Below are positions 46,104 to 57,787 of a stretch of 64,000 nt of DNA, one piece after another. Made by a program: the position numbers and the translations under genes. The stretch lies in the NCBI GenBank assembly GCA_029204225.1, contig CM055099.1, positions 58,167,982 to 58,231,981 of the forward strand, given 5' to 3'. Positions within the stretch are counted from its first letter, which is position 1. Every line of letters starts with the position of its first letter. Below the pieces are notes generated by a model, which saw only the letters and a list, made by a program, of their open reading frames with translations, was not told the origin of the DNA and did no database searches. This DNA comes from Diphasiastrum complanatum. Taxonomy: Eukaryota > Streptophyta > Lycopodiopsida > Lycopodiales > Lycopodiaceae.

Positions 46104-48437
46104 TGTGGTATCGGAGCCGATTGGCCGGTCAGCTATGCGGATCTCACGGAAATGGCCATTGTTTGGGGTTCATCAAGACAACTGTTGTGCAAGGTGCTGC
46201 CCACAGTGTAAGCACAGATGCGTCCACGGTCGGGGTGGTCGGCAGAACGGGGGACTTGATGAGTCAAAGTGCTGCCCTCGAGGTGTAAGCACGGTCAGTT
46301 CTCGCGGTTCGGGTTTGGCGCCATCTGCACGTAGGACAGATGAGGCAAAGTGCTGCCTAGGTAGGTGAAAGCACGGTCTGTACCTTGTGGGGTGCGGGGC
46401 GACATATTTGAACTGTATGGGTTAACCATTGATATGAGATGCTGCTCGAATTCGGGTGTAAAGCACGGGTGGTTAGCTGCCGGTGCGGGATACCTGCCGA
46501 TCGTTTAGCTATAAGGGCTATCGACCAAAACGTGGTGGGGCGTGACTGAGGCAATGTGCTTCTTAATGGTGAAAGCACGGATAGTTGGAGGGGTGTCCTA
46601 TGTGGGCTGATTCTGTGATCGATTTGTGGGCACGGCCAGTCAAAGGTCCGTTGGCAGGACCATCTCAAAGAGGGACCTTGTCTTTGTTCCTTGTTAGTAA
46701 ACCTGCCTGAGTGTCTTACTTGTATGTATCTGTGGTGAGTCTTAGTACTCGTGCTTTGTCTGGTTTGCATGATTGCTTGTGATACAAGGAGTTGATGGCT
46801 CGAGAAGGAACCTTTCTTTTGGAGGCTGATACCATCAAACAAAGAGGACTACAGAATCTGTGGGCCGGATTTGTAGTTCAAGTACCCACACGTGAACGAT
46901 AATGAAACGACTCAATGTTTGCAAAGGATGGATGCCTAGCCTATTTCTTGGGTTAGTTTCGTTTGCGACAATGCCCACCAAGACGCAAGCAGGAAGTCAA
47001 AAGTTGGAAAGGGCAATTTCAGGGGAGATCTTCTATGGAGCAGTTGGTCTTCATTTTGGGACGGCCACCTTCGGAACTGAAACTCACTAAGCATGGGAGA
47101 TATCCAGTATCAGTTGGATTTTTCCTCAAAGGGGAAAGAATAGGATCCTCTTCAGAGATTGGCAACCAGTTGGATTGAGCCATAATCCTAGCAGATGGGG
47201 AGCAAAGTGTTAGAAAGGCTTTTTGTCCGAAGAACTCTACTCTAAGTCCGATCAGCTGATTTTATAAGTGGAGGGGAACTATCACACACACCTCTCTTTT
47301 GGGGCAAATTTTGAATGAAAGTTGATCAAAACGGGGGCAAATTCAAGATGACCTAGCCATATTCACACGAGGAGACTGGCGAACTTTGGACCTCATAGGT
47401 TGACAAGTTTTTGTTGTGGAAAGGAAAGCTTGTTATAGTCTTTCTCTGGACCAGCAATGATGAGGAAACATATGAGTACGCTGGCTTGTGTTGCGTGTAA
47501 GGCAGCTGATCAATGAAGGAACTGTGAAAGTTGAGTCTTGTATGAGAGACTTGGTATTTTGAACGGACGTTAAGGGACAGTTCGCATTGAGATCGGACTA
47601 GTGCAAACTCTGGGTGCATGTGTCTGATTCAAAGAGAGCTACTTGATGCCAAGCTTGATGTACACTTCTTGTTTTGACTGTGAAGCAACTGACCAGTGAA
47701 GGAAGTGTGAAAGTCAAGTTTTTCATGACAGACATGGTGCTTCAAACAAACGCGAAGAGATAGTTCGGATGCAGATCAAACTGGTGCGACCCTTTGGCTT
47801 TCCACGAGGTCAATGGTTACATTTGGGCTGATTCAAAGAGCTACTTCAAGCTAAGTGAGAGGTGCATGATGGAGTAGTCAATCTTTGCCTACCTTAAAGG
47901 GCCAATATGGAAAAGTATCAAGATCAGGCTGGGACAAGGAGAGAAATCAAAGTGCAGAAGCAATAAGGATGGAGTGGACCATAAAGTGGACAATCAAACG
48001 ATAAATCCTTTGGCTCAAGGAGCCTTGTTACCTGTGCGAAACTGATCAAATCTGGAGCTCAAAGAGCTCAACACAAAGTGCATCAAGGACAAATTAGGAG
48101 CTCAAAGGAGTTCCAAAGTTGAAAGTCAGAAGCGACAGGGGCGAACATTTCAAAGAAAGGCCTGTGTCACCAGTTAGTAAGGTTCTTGGGTTTTACGAAA
48201 GCGATATCCAATCTACGCTTTTCCCAGACAAAAATATATTTTCAAGTTATGTAATTTTTCAGTACAAAGAGCTGAGCCTCCGACTTGTGGTGTGCCAGCT
48301 TCAATGTTAATAAAAAGTGGCCAGTAAATTGAGTACTGTGCCAAGTAGCTTAAATGTATAGTTATTTTAATTGGGAGACACCTTTACTTTAGTCTAACAT
48401 CTGAGGAGGACATTAGATTTTATAAAGGTGGGGTGGA
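46104..48437 (+). mobile_element. E1 internal region
   Basis: PBS TGGTATCGGAGC at 46106-46117 (one mismatch to the canonical site). Stem-loop leader at about 46190-46600, one copy of the 252-bp unit, the relict 63-codon frame broken by a stop near 47876, a mutated hairpin near 48400 and the polypurine tract AAAGGTGGGGTGGA at 48424-48437. No gag or pol. Confidence 0.85.
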
Positions 48438-49681
48438 TGTTGTAAAGTTATCTTCATAAGCTTTACTTCTCGCGCCACTGGCGCCAGCATTGTCTCCGGC
48501 GCCAACAGCGCCCTTGCTGCTCCCAGCCCCAACGTCGCCGGCGCCACTCTCGGCGCCACTGTGACCAGAATCCAGCCGACGCCAAGTTCCTATGGTTAAA
48601 AATCTTTGATCGGTTCTAGCGAAGTCCAGAGAGCTCAGATCGATGTGCAATCACCTCACACGATCTAGGCATGATTAAAGGAAGGCTAGGGATCAATAAA
48701 ATCTAGAGAGAGAATATGACTTTCTAGAAAGGGAAAATCCTAGAGAGAGAAAAACGTGCTTTACCAGCTTGGGTAGAGTGCTTGGTATGAGGAGGGTTTC
48801 CGAATCCCACCAATACTATAGGGGAGTGCGGGTTGCGACTCAGGGCGAGCTCCAACCAAGTCTCAGCCTCCCTTGTTGGAATGTTGTCAAGGCTCTTGCC
48901 TTGGCATGCTAGCGCCCCGGAGACTAGGGTCGGTCACACACTTGAAATGTAACTTTCTCAGATTTATCAATAAAGTGGGATTTTTCTCAAACTGACTCTG
49001 ATTACCTTCTGGGTTTCAGTCTTCGGTAAAAGCGCCAGTTGTAAGGCCGCTTCAAAATTTTTAAGTTCGCACATAGCTGAGGGTCGTATCCCAGGACGCT
49101 AGCGGTATGCCGTCAGGACCATTTGGTCTGTGGCGCCAGCGGTATGCTGTCGGGACCATTTGGTCCAGGAACTGGTTGTCTCCATATCTGTCGCGGCTTG
49201 TGGTTCTGAGTGTTCCTTGCATGAACGTGAATGGGTTAAGCTCTTGGGGAACGGGCTCTAACCTGTCGGCTGAGTTGGATGGCTTGCTTGGGTGGAAGTT
49301 ACCTGTTTATGGCTGTTCAGTCTGGCGTGGCGCCAGGTTGGCTTCCAGCGCTCGTGACGAAGCTTTTAGTTGGTTAAGTCTGATGTAAGTCAGACCGCTT
49401 GCTTGGAATGGATGTTACTCGTTTGTAACGAAGCTTCGAGTTGGTTAAGTTTGATGTATGTCGGGCGGCTTGCTTGGAGGGAAGTCACCCACATTGGGAC
49501 CCCCGATCTGGCATGGCGCCAGGTTGGATCTCAATGTTGGTTTTCGGAACTTCAAGTTGGTTAAGTCTGATCGTTGTTGGCGAGTTGGCTGCTTGTATGT
49601 CAAGTGGGTTTGCATGGCAAGAGTTGAAGGCTGGGAAGCTAAGTCATGGTTCCCGGCTCCCTTTGGGATGCCTGCGCTACA
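48438..49681 (+). mobile_element. E1 3' LTR
   Basis: 1244 bp, TGTTGTAAAG to GCGCTACA. Near-identical in structure to the 5' LTR. Confidence 0.9.
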
Positions 49682-49686
49682 CCTTC

Positions 49687-50680
49687 TTTCACAAAACCTA
49701 GAGGCTGCTCCATATAAATCTCCCCCTCAAGGTAACCATTGAGAAATGCATTAGAAACATCAAGCTAGAACATACTCCATTTGTGAAAACATGTAAGAGA
49801 GATGAGTATTCGAATTGTTACCATCTTTGCAACTGGTGCAAAGTTATCTTCATAGTCAAGACCTTTGATTTGTGAGTAGCCTTTGGCACAAAGTCTTGCT
49901 TTATACTTACTGATAGATCCATCATGATTATACTTGATTCTGTATACCCACTTACATCCAATCACATGCATGTTGTTTGGTGGCTCCACAAGCTCCCATG
50001 TGTTATTTGACATCAAGGCTTCAAATTCTTGGGTCATTGCTTCAGCCCACTCCTTGGTTTGAAAAGCTTCTTGGACATCCTTAGGCTCTTCATCTGATAT
50101 AAAAAGTGCATGATAGGAAGTTTCACCTTCCACTTGCTTTCCTTCTTCATCATATGTGAGCCTCCTTGACTCAGATCTTGCTCGTGTAGATCTTCTTGGT
50201 GTGGTAGCTTGAATTTGCTCCTCCTCAAGCCTCGACCTCACCTCTTCTTGAACAACATCAAGATTGATGATTGATCTTGCATGAGTCTCCTTGATCTGTG
50301 CATCATCCAAGTTAAATTTTTGATCTTCAAGGAAGATCACATCTCTACTATCAACATTCTTGTCAGTAGAGGGCAAATAAATCTTGTATGCTTTTTTAGT
50401 GGATGCATATCTTACAAAAATTTCTTTTACTACACTAGGATCTTCCTTCTTCCTAGTTTCTAGAGGCACAAGCACAAAGCATACACAGCCAAAAATCCTA
50501 AGATGATCTACCTTAGGCTTTTTCTTACACAACATCTCAAATGGTGTCTTTCCTCCTATTGCAAGATTTGGAAGCCTATTACAAAGATACTTTGCACATG
50601 CAACTGCCTCTTCCCAAAATTCTTTAGGCAGAGAAGCTTCTAGCCTAATGGCCTTTGCACATTCACACAAAGTTCTATTT
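49687..50680 (-). pseudogene. C2 integrase C-terminus and RT N-terminus
   Basis: About 300 codons in one frame: CNRLPNLAIGGKTPFEML and HLRIFGCVCFV (integrase end), a charged linker, then RT with HVIGCKWVYRIKYNHDGS and NFAPVAKM. It is followed by NAFLNG-type sequence up to the E1 edge. A one-base deletion in the ERKNR motif at about 50681 separates it from the integrase core. Confidence 0.85.
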
Positions 50681-51008
50681 TTCTCTCAACAACTCCATTT
50701 TGTTGAGGAGTATATAAACAAGAAAACTCTCTTTGAATGCCCTCTCTCACACAAAAATCTTTAAACTTATTGGAAGTGTATTCTCTTCCACTATCACTTC
50801 TCAAAGCTTTTAACTTGAAAGAAAATTACTTTTCTACATAAGCTTTGAAAGTAAGAAAAACATCATAGACCATGGCTTTTGAAGACAGAATATAGATCCA
50901 AGAATATCTTGTATAATCATCTACAAAAGAGACAAAGCAGTTGGCTCCTCCTTTGCTCTTAGTTGATGAGAAATGAACATCAGAGTGCAGTAGTTCAAAT
51001 GGTTGCCT
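50681..51008 (-). pseudogene. C2 integrase core
   Basis: Contains PFELLHSDVHF (first catalytic Asp), then AYVEK, a TAA at 50826-50828, and then RSDSGREYTSNKF (second Asp) and PQQNGVVERK (Glu). The stop is at the same codon as in C3. The next upstream in-frame stop follows PTSNI near 51012. Confidence 0.82.
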
Positions 51009-51011
51009 TGT

Positions 51012-51632
51012 TTAGATGTTTGATGTAGGAAAAAGTCTGTTGATCCTCAGCATCTTGTTTTCTTGCCTGCTTTCTTCAACAATGAGAATACCTTGCAGTG
51101 TCTCCAAGGATGGAAGATCCTCCCTGACAGCATAAGTCTGCACAATATTGTCATACTCATCTCTAAGTCCATTTAGGACTACTTGAACAAGTTCAGTGTT
51201 CTTAAGAGCATCACTAATACCAGCTAACTCTTGATGAAGATCCTTAACTCTGATGACATATGATGAAGCCCTCTCATCTACTCTCTGATGACTTAGAAAT
51301 ATCTGGTTTCTAAGTGTAAGCAATCTAGAAGTATTTTTGATTTCATAGATTGTTTTTAGAGTATCCCAAGCTTCCTTGGCAGTGCTGCATGTACTGATCT
51401 CTCTTAACACTTTATTGGTAACATTCATTTTTATAAAATTAAGGGCAATTCTGGTTCTTTTGTGGAATGCTACAGCTTCATTAGTTGCAACAGGTTCTTC
51501 TTCAGCTCCACTCACAATATCCATTACATTATGTATAATCAACAATGATTCCATTCTGATCTTCCACATTGAGTAATTGGAAGATGTTAATCTCTCAATG
51601 TGCTCTAAGAAATGTGAACCAGATGAAGACAT
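51012..51632 (-). pseudogene. C2 gag fused to integrase region
   Basis: 206 residues. Copia gag with LTSSNYSMWKIRMESLL, LLTLRNQIF and LETLQGILIVEESR. The conserved gag is followed directly by FPTSNI and a stop, sequence that belongs just before the integrase core. Zinc knuckle, protease and the integrase zinc domain are therefore deleted. The start Met lies 0.77 kb inside the 5' LTR. Confidence 0.88.
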
Positions 51633-52392
51633 GTTCTTAGTGAGAAATTCTAGTAATGATAAAAAATGGAGTTGAAAGGATGTTGCTTGCTATCTCAATC
51701 TAGGATCTAACACAGATGTTGATCCACCCTATGAAATCTAACAACAGATGTGAGAACAAATTCTCAATACAAAAAATCAATCTATCTTGAATTTGGATCT
51801 TGCTTCAGTCACAAAAGAAGAAGCACATGCAAGCAAGAAGTCTATCTCTCCCACGAGTTCCAAAGTACTGATGAACTCTCTAGGAAGTTACTTTCAACTC
51901 AAACACAGTAATTTGTGTGAAATGAAAAGTCTAAGACCTCAGAACACTCACTTTTATCCAATTCTACTTGATTGATAGTGAAAACTGATGAAAATGGTGA
52001 AAAAGACAGATGTGTGTTCACTTTGGCATATTCCACAAGTTGAGTACTCTCAAACTCTCAAACTGGCTAAAACTCTTCTAAAAACAAATCAAATTGATTT
52101 AGAAACATGAGCAACACATTTTACTCTTCAATACCTATCCAACAAGCTATAGAACATCAAATTTGGATCATTCGTTGAGAAGTAGCACTCATTAATGAGG
52201 GCTGATTTCACACGTGTGAGCTCTCTATCCGTATAGAGCTCCGCTGGATCAGATCAACCTTGATTTGATCCACTTATGATCCACAGATTGCCTGTTTCTC
52301 AGCGAGTTTGAATCCCTCTCCAAAATCCGAGTTCCTAGAAGCAAAAACATTGATGATCTGATGTATACACCCTCACCTCTTCAAAGCATGAA
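51633..52392 (-). other. C2 leader
   Basis: Non-coding sequence of 760 bp between PBS and gag start. No strong structure noticed. Confidence 0.6.
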
Positions 52393-52404
52393 GCTCTGAT
52401 ACCA
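52393..52404 (-). other. C2 primer-binding site
   Basis: TGGTATCAGAGC in sense orientation, immediately next to the LTR. Confidence 0.92.
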
Positions 52405-53127
52405 TGTGAAGTTTTTAGCACATGTGAACTTCACCACACACCCTACAGGACCTTACTGAGGTGTTGTGATTGCACAAGATTGATCAAAGAACAGTATGCT
52501 TGAAAAATCTAAGACAAGAGCACAATGGCATACATTTGATGAAAAAATCTAACTCTGCACTATGAGAAATGAATGTCAGAAATAATTCTAAGTGTTCAGT
52601 ATGGGAAAGAGAGGTTGCTCTTGAGTAGAGAGAGAAAATCAAGCATAGAAAACTCGGGTAGAGAGAGAATGAGTCCAAAACACCAAAATCTCAATATTCA
52701 CCATATGGCAAAACATGCTCAGCTTTCCCTACATGAGAGAGACTCAAATTCCTACAGTGGAGTTGCATGGAAAGTCCACTTAACTGAACTAATTCACCTA
52801 CCAGAGATCCACATGTGTAACTACATGCATGTATGTTGCATATACTGCATGTCAACTCATAAAATTGCCTAGACATGTGTAGATCACAGAACTTTACTTT
52901 GCATGTTGCATGCACTGATTGCATGTGGCTTGCATGCATACAGTAAAACTTTGCATGCTATCTAAACATCTGCATGTCATCATAATTGAACATATCTAAC
53001 GAGCTACACTAGAAGAATTTGTGCTCAATTCACACTCCTTTTATGTACAACATGAATTTTAGTGAAAATCACCATGGACATGACCCCAAACTCGAGATAG
53101 GAAGATAATATTTTAATAATCTTCACA
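52405..53127 (-). mobile_element. C2 5' LTR
   Basis: 723 bp, TGTGAAG...CTTCACA. Collinear with 43310-44037 with scattered substitutions. Rich in GCATGT/ACATGC words. Confidence 0.9.
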
Positions 53128-53132
53128 CAAAT

Positions 53133-53399
53133 TCGACCGACAAACTTGGGACATGCCCCCAACTATAGCAAGTACCGTAGATAAATTTGTACATGTTAGT
53201 TTTTCCTACCTGTGGCTACTCGGTTTACCCAAGTAGCCGGCTACAGGATCAGTGCCCAATCCGAATATATCCTAAGGAGTCACGTCCCAATCATGACCAT
53301 ATATAGTAAACCAAATAAACTGTATAATAATTACATCATCACATTTTGAGCTTATACTAATGAATCAGATCACAACCCGATTTCTAACTAGTATTTCCA
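53133..53399. other. non-coding sequence
   Basis: No gene or repeat end recognised. Confidence 0.45.
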
Positions 53400-54577
53400 G
53401 AGGTTCAGGTCTGAAGATATTCATATCTTTGATATCTTTGATGATCAAGAGAAAGGTAAGCAAGTGGAAGTGACACATTTTGCTTTACTCACATGTTTTG
53501 GCGAATCTTCTTGTGTAGATGATGCTATGCAAGTGGATATTGGTTCTCATGGTTTTCATGCTGGAAAATCAAGTAATGGATCTGAATAACAAAGTTTTTT
53601 CAATGACTTTGATGGTGAAGAGGAAGATCAAGAGGTTGGTCTCAAAGGGCTTCAACAACACAAAAGGGGAAGTAAAAATTTGGAGCTAGTCAAGAGCATC
53701 AAAGGAAGGTTATTTGGCTAAGATGTTATGGATCTATTTTTGCAGGTGTTTGAAGACTCAAGTAAGGTCAAAGGAGTAGCAAAAAAGTATTGTTTAAGTT
53801 TACTTTACTTATTCTATCTTGTGTTTGAGCAATTTCATGTGGATGTGTGCAAATTGTCAAGATATGGACAACAAACTAGCTACATTTCCTTGCAATATCT
53901 TATTGTTGGAGTTGTACTAGCATTCTTATATGGTTTTGCTGATGGAAATGAAGCTATTGGAGGTTCATTATATCACTCATCCATGCTAAGTTCTCAAGTG
54001 TTGAGGTACTTGGTGCCAATACTTGGAGATTGTCAATTTTTGGTGAATTCATGGTCATTTTCTTGTGTCAAGTAGATCTTGAAGATGGACTAGTGCTACC
54101 ACTTAGTTATATGGAGTCATGTGGTGCTGGATTAGCATCATTGATGTACTCACTTACTCATGGATTTCCAAGGTTTGATGGTTTCTTCTGGCAAGATGGA
54201 GATGGGAGGCTCATTCATGGAGTTTTATGGTGGAGACATATCAAGAAAGGACAAAGTTGGAGGAGACAAGCAAGCAAATGGTCATCACTCACATTTATTG
54301 TTTGGTTGCTATAATTTTTTAGAGAGTTCAAAGTTTGAAATATGGAGGAATCATTTCATTCACATTCTATTTGGTTCTTCATGTTCTAGTTATATCTTGA
54401 TGTATAAAATTGATGTAAGAAATAGTGAAGCATCCAATTTGGATACTATTCTCTATATCAATTATGGAAACTACTTTAGAATATTAGAAAGGAGATCTAT
54501 ACTTAGGATGGAGATCATTCTAAAGTTGGATCAAAGTAGTATGGTTAAAACTATGCCAAAACTAGTTGAAGAGGGAG
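53400..54577 (+). pseudogene. degenerate C1-family internal sequence
   Basis: Near 53440-53530 the frame reads like the Copia integrase-RT linker (EKGKQVEVTHFALLT, compare EKGKQ and KGKQVV in C1 and C2). The end reads MPKLVEEGV, matching the last residues of the C1 polyprotein, just before the LTR. Between them are short frames (115 and 94 codons) without known domains, so RT and RNase H have been lost or replaced. Confidence 0.5.
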
Positions 54578-55199
54578 TGTGAGAGATTTCAACAAGTTTA
54601 GTCATATTTTGGTAAATTGTCAATTGAGGCCAAAACTCATTTTAGACTTAGAGATAAGCTTTTTGAAGTTATATTAGTTTAAAATACATCCAATAAACAC
54701 TTTTTGAAAGTGTGGGAGAGATTCAAATTCGAACTTTGGGTACATTGAATCTAGTCCCAAAATATTAGGGTTTTTCACATTGGAGGAAAAGCCAAGTGGC
54801 AAAGTAGGGTTTGGACTTGTTATATATTGTTGTAACTCATGGAGAAAGGGATCATCTCTCTTATCTCTCTCATTTCATCATTATACATGGGTCTCTTTGG
54901 GTTCTACTACTCATTGGTGCACTCTCATGATGTTATCTTGCAATTCTATGTGTAGAATGATTATTTATTGCTATTTTCGGTTCCACACGTGTGAAATTCA
55001 GTAGGGTACTGTAAATGTATGGATATAAATTATATTTTATGTTTTGGTTCATGTTTGATCAGTATCTCTTAGAGTTTGCATCTCATTTTGTATGTAGATG
55101 CTGATTTTTTCTACATTAATAGGATTGTTGGTTTGCTCTCTTTGTAAGCAAAGATCAGGGACATGGATTTGGATCTTGAATGATCTGAAATCCTTCACA
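54578..55199 (+). mobile_element. C1-family LTR, diverged
   Basis: Starts TGTGAGAGATTTCAAC after GAAGAGGGAG, as in C1, and ends GAAATCCTTCACA. Same order of motifs as 15462-16104 but with many substitutions, so an older insertion. Confidence 0.8.
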
Positions 55200-55280
55200 T
55201 GTTCAAGTTTACTTTACTTGTTCTATCTCATGTTTGAGCAATTTCATGTGAATGTGTGCAAATTGTCAAGATATGGTTTG
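55200..55280 (+). repeat. 80-bp direct repeat of 53790-53868
   Basis: TTTACTTTACTT, then GAGCAATTTCATGTG and GTGCAAATTGTCAAGATATGG occur in both places, directly outside the diverged LTR and inside the sequence before it. Confidence 0.75.
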
Positions 55281-56843
55281 GTACTCCATGGACTTCAAGC
55301 TCAATGACAGGACTCTTTACCAAATTAGCCCTATAGATGTTACCTCTCTAGCCAAAAAATATGTATACCTTCTTGAACATATCTTCAACACTCCACCTGG
55401 CAATCTCATGAGTTCTAAAAGCAATATTCTTTGCATTGCTAGTAGCCTCATCTCATAGAAACAAACCTCTAGGCTTCCTTTGAAGGATGAATGGCCCTCG
55501 TTGCTCCTCCTTGCGTGGTGTGTTGTTTTAGATCTTTCTTGTTTTTCTCTTCTTCTTTATAGGCCCCTAGAGATCCTATGACAATTTTCTTTTACTTCTT
55601 GTAATTTTGTTCATTGTCGATATATAGTCTCGAGTATTTTTGCCAAAAAGGAAACATGAGGGAACTAGGAAAAGATTGATATCAGGGGTCTTTGGAAAAT
55701 CTTGAAATTTTAGTATTATAAATAGGCATCTAGTTGAGTAAGATAATTCCATTTATTTGTTAGTTATTTTTTAGCATGCTAGCCATTGATGATTTACCCC
55801 AAAGTTTAGTAGATGAATGACAAAAGTTTGAGTTGGACAATTTGAAATGTAGCAATTTTGTTTAGTCAGGTGCTTAGTTGGACTAGCATTATCTCATGCA
55901 CGATATATACATGATATGTGAAGAATAAGGCCATCATACACTCCTAATTTGTAGCAACCAAAGTTGAGCGTGTGCCAAAGTAGGCACACAAACAACTCTT
56001 ACGATCTTCTAACTCAAAAAAAGATTTTCCAGCGCTGGCCTAAGTGTGGATAAAAAAATAAATATTTATTTTTTCCTTGAATATAAAGGCAATATTCTAG
56101 AAAATAACAAAAAAAATTCATGGCAACCAGCCAGATGGTAGAGTTGTTTCTTGTGGTAAGGAAGGTACATGCTTAAATCTCCACAGCTCATAGTAAATTC
56201 TGGAACTTTGCATAAAAAATAGCTTAGCCATTACAATTTACAGGATTGACCCAGTCAACTAATATTTCTACCAAGAAAAAGAAAAATCCAAGGATGCAAT
56301 CCTCAAGAGTCAAGGAGTTTATTGTAGTTGGAACTTTGGTTTTTTCATTTCCAAGATCTGAGTTGAAAGTTCTAACTCTAAGCATATTTTATTTGATTTT
56401 GATTTATAAAGCGGCGCCTGGCGACTGTTCTTCATGACCAAGACGAGCACCGACCACGTTCACACTTGTCCGAGTGGTGACTGCACGAACCTTTTTGGGA
56501 TAAAACTCTGGACGAGTCCATGCCCGCATGGTGTACGCTTTCACAGTTAAAAAGGCCTACACCTCCCGCAGGGTAAAAGATTCTCCACTAAAATAAAATA
56601 AGGTTAAACAGCATTCCGCATTAAATCGAAATGAATATTTTACACTGGTCAACTTTCAGTACTCCTGAGTCCCGTCTCCGTAATGGAATACTATTGGAAG
56701 TTTCAGGACGTTTCCCAGGCTCAGCATCCAGCCCTATCTCAGAAGCAGGCACTTTCCCAAGTTCCTTCCATTACAATGCTTGAGCCTTGTAGTACTTTTG
56801 TTCTGAGGCTTTTTAAGAAATTCAAAGAATTCCAAGTTGTATT
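55281..56843. other. non-coding sequence
   Basis: Mostly AT-rich. Two adjoining frames at 55252-55458 lack known domains. I see nothing that supports a gene. Confidence 0.5.
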
Positions 56844-56979
56844 ATGGAAGGAGCCGGGTAGAGGCCATTCTGCCCGGTAAGGATTTCCAGAATTTTTTTA
56901 GGCGAGGCCCGGAGGGGCTGAGCATAAAATTTTTGGAAATCCGAACCGGGCAAAATGGCCTCTGCCCGGCCCCTTCCAT
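56844..56979. repeat. long hairpin, 46-bp arms
   Basis: 56844-56889 and 56934-56979 are inverted copies matching at about 41 of 46 positions, with a 44-nt loop. Arms begin ATGGAAGG and end GGATTTCCA. It could be a MITE-type foldback or a small-RNA precursor shape. Confidence 0.75.
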
Positions 56980-57000
56980 TGCGTAATGGATTTTTGGACC

Positions 57001-57117
57001 CTTTTTAAACCAATCCTTAGCTGCCACGTGGCAGGTGCAAGCAGAATCAGCACTAAAACTTTTTGAGACCAATCCGATGCTGCCACGTGGCAGACGCAAG
57101 CAGAATCTGCACTAATT
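57001..57117. repeat. tandem 58-bp repeat with G-box palindromes
   Basis: Two units, each with TGCCACGTGGCA (57022-57033 and 57071-57082), a perfect 12-bp palindrome containing the plant G-box CACGTG, followed by GCAAGCAGAATC. Confidence 0.85.
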
Positions 57118-57131
57118 TAAAAAAAAAAACA

Positions 57132-57181
57132 GGTGACTATTCTGCTTTTTAATCTGTTCAAAAATGGGCAGAATAGTCACC
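57132..57181. repeat. perfect 14-bp stem-loop
   Basis: GGTGACTATTCTGC at 57132-57145 pairs perfectly with 57168-57181 over a 22-nt loop. Confidence 0.85.
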
Positions 57182-57787
57182 AAAAATCCATTACGTTAAT
57201 GGAGTATATTTATAAAGAGTCAGTATATTAATAAAGAGACTTTAAAATCTAGAAAAAGCCATTGAGTCCCAAAAACAAAAGCTAACAGATGTTATAAACA
57301 TTTCACAATGCTTCGACTTGAATGAATTTTTTTTTTTCAAAGCTTAAAAATACTAGCATATTTTCACAAATGTACAGCTGTGTACACAAAAAAAAGTTCA
57401 CGACAATCCAAGGCCGAAATAGTCAAAAAAGGGAAGTTCTATACACAAGGGACTATTCACACACCACGTAGGGAGGTAGTCTCAAACAACTAGGTAGTCT
57501 TAGAAAAATACATAGCTAATCGCAAACAGGTTCAACACCATAAAAGACCTATCAATTCCGTGTCATCCAAATTTGCCAAAGTATGGAAAGTCTGCACATA
57601 CTCCAGAAAGATAGTAAGGAGTGATCCCGAAAAGGTGAGTCCCCTAGCAAAATGGTATGAAGCTTAAGCAAGAATGGGGCAATCCAACGACTAAGGAGAT
57701 GCACCACCGACCATAGATCCAGACGACAATGATAAAACAAGTGCTCAATAGTCTCCTCCTCAATGAGATAATTTTGACTACGTCATG
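57182..57787. other. non-coding sequence before E4
   Basis: No gene recognised. The five bases before E4 are TCATG, but the matching target duplication lies outside the window or is lost. Confidence 0.5.

Larger units (their letters stand above)
44862..49681 (+). mobile_element. E1: complete family A element inserted in C2 RT
   Basis: 4820 bp with both LTRs, PBS, leader, internal region and polypurine tract. Flanks CCTTT (44857-44861) and CCTTC (49682-49686) match at 4 of 5. The RT frame of C2 resumes across it, so E1 is younger than C2. The first base of the 5' LTR is C instead of T. No frame in the internal region has a recognisable domain. Confidence 0.92.
43305..53132 (-). mobile_element. 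C2: Copia element with TSD, split by E1
   Basis: Minus-strand Copia bounded by LTRs 43310-44037 and 52405-53127 and by perfect target duplications CAAAT (43305-43309, 53128-53132). Without E1 it is about 5.0 kb. Its order from right to left is 5' LTR, PBS, leader, gag, integrase, RT, truncated RNase H, polypurine tract, 3' LTR. The zinc knuckle, protease and GAG-pre-integrase segment are deleted and RNase H is cut short. It therefore could not move alone, though it may once have been mobilised in trans. Confidence 0.9.

Noticed and set aside
55252-55458. Possible retrogene or LINE 3' end
   Set aside because: Frames are short, no RT or poly-A tail with target duplication was seen.
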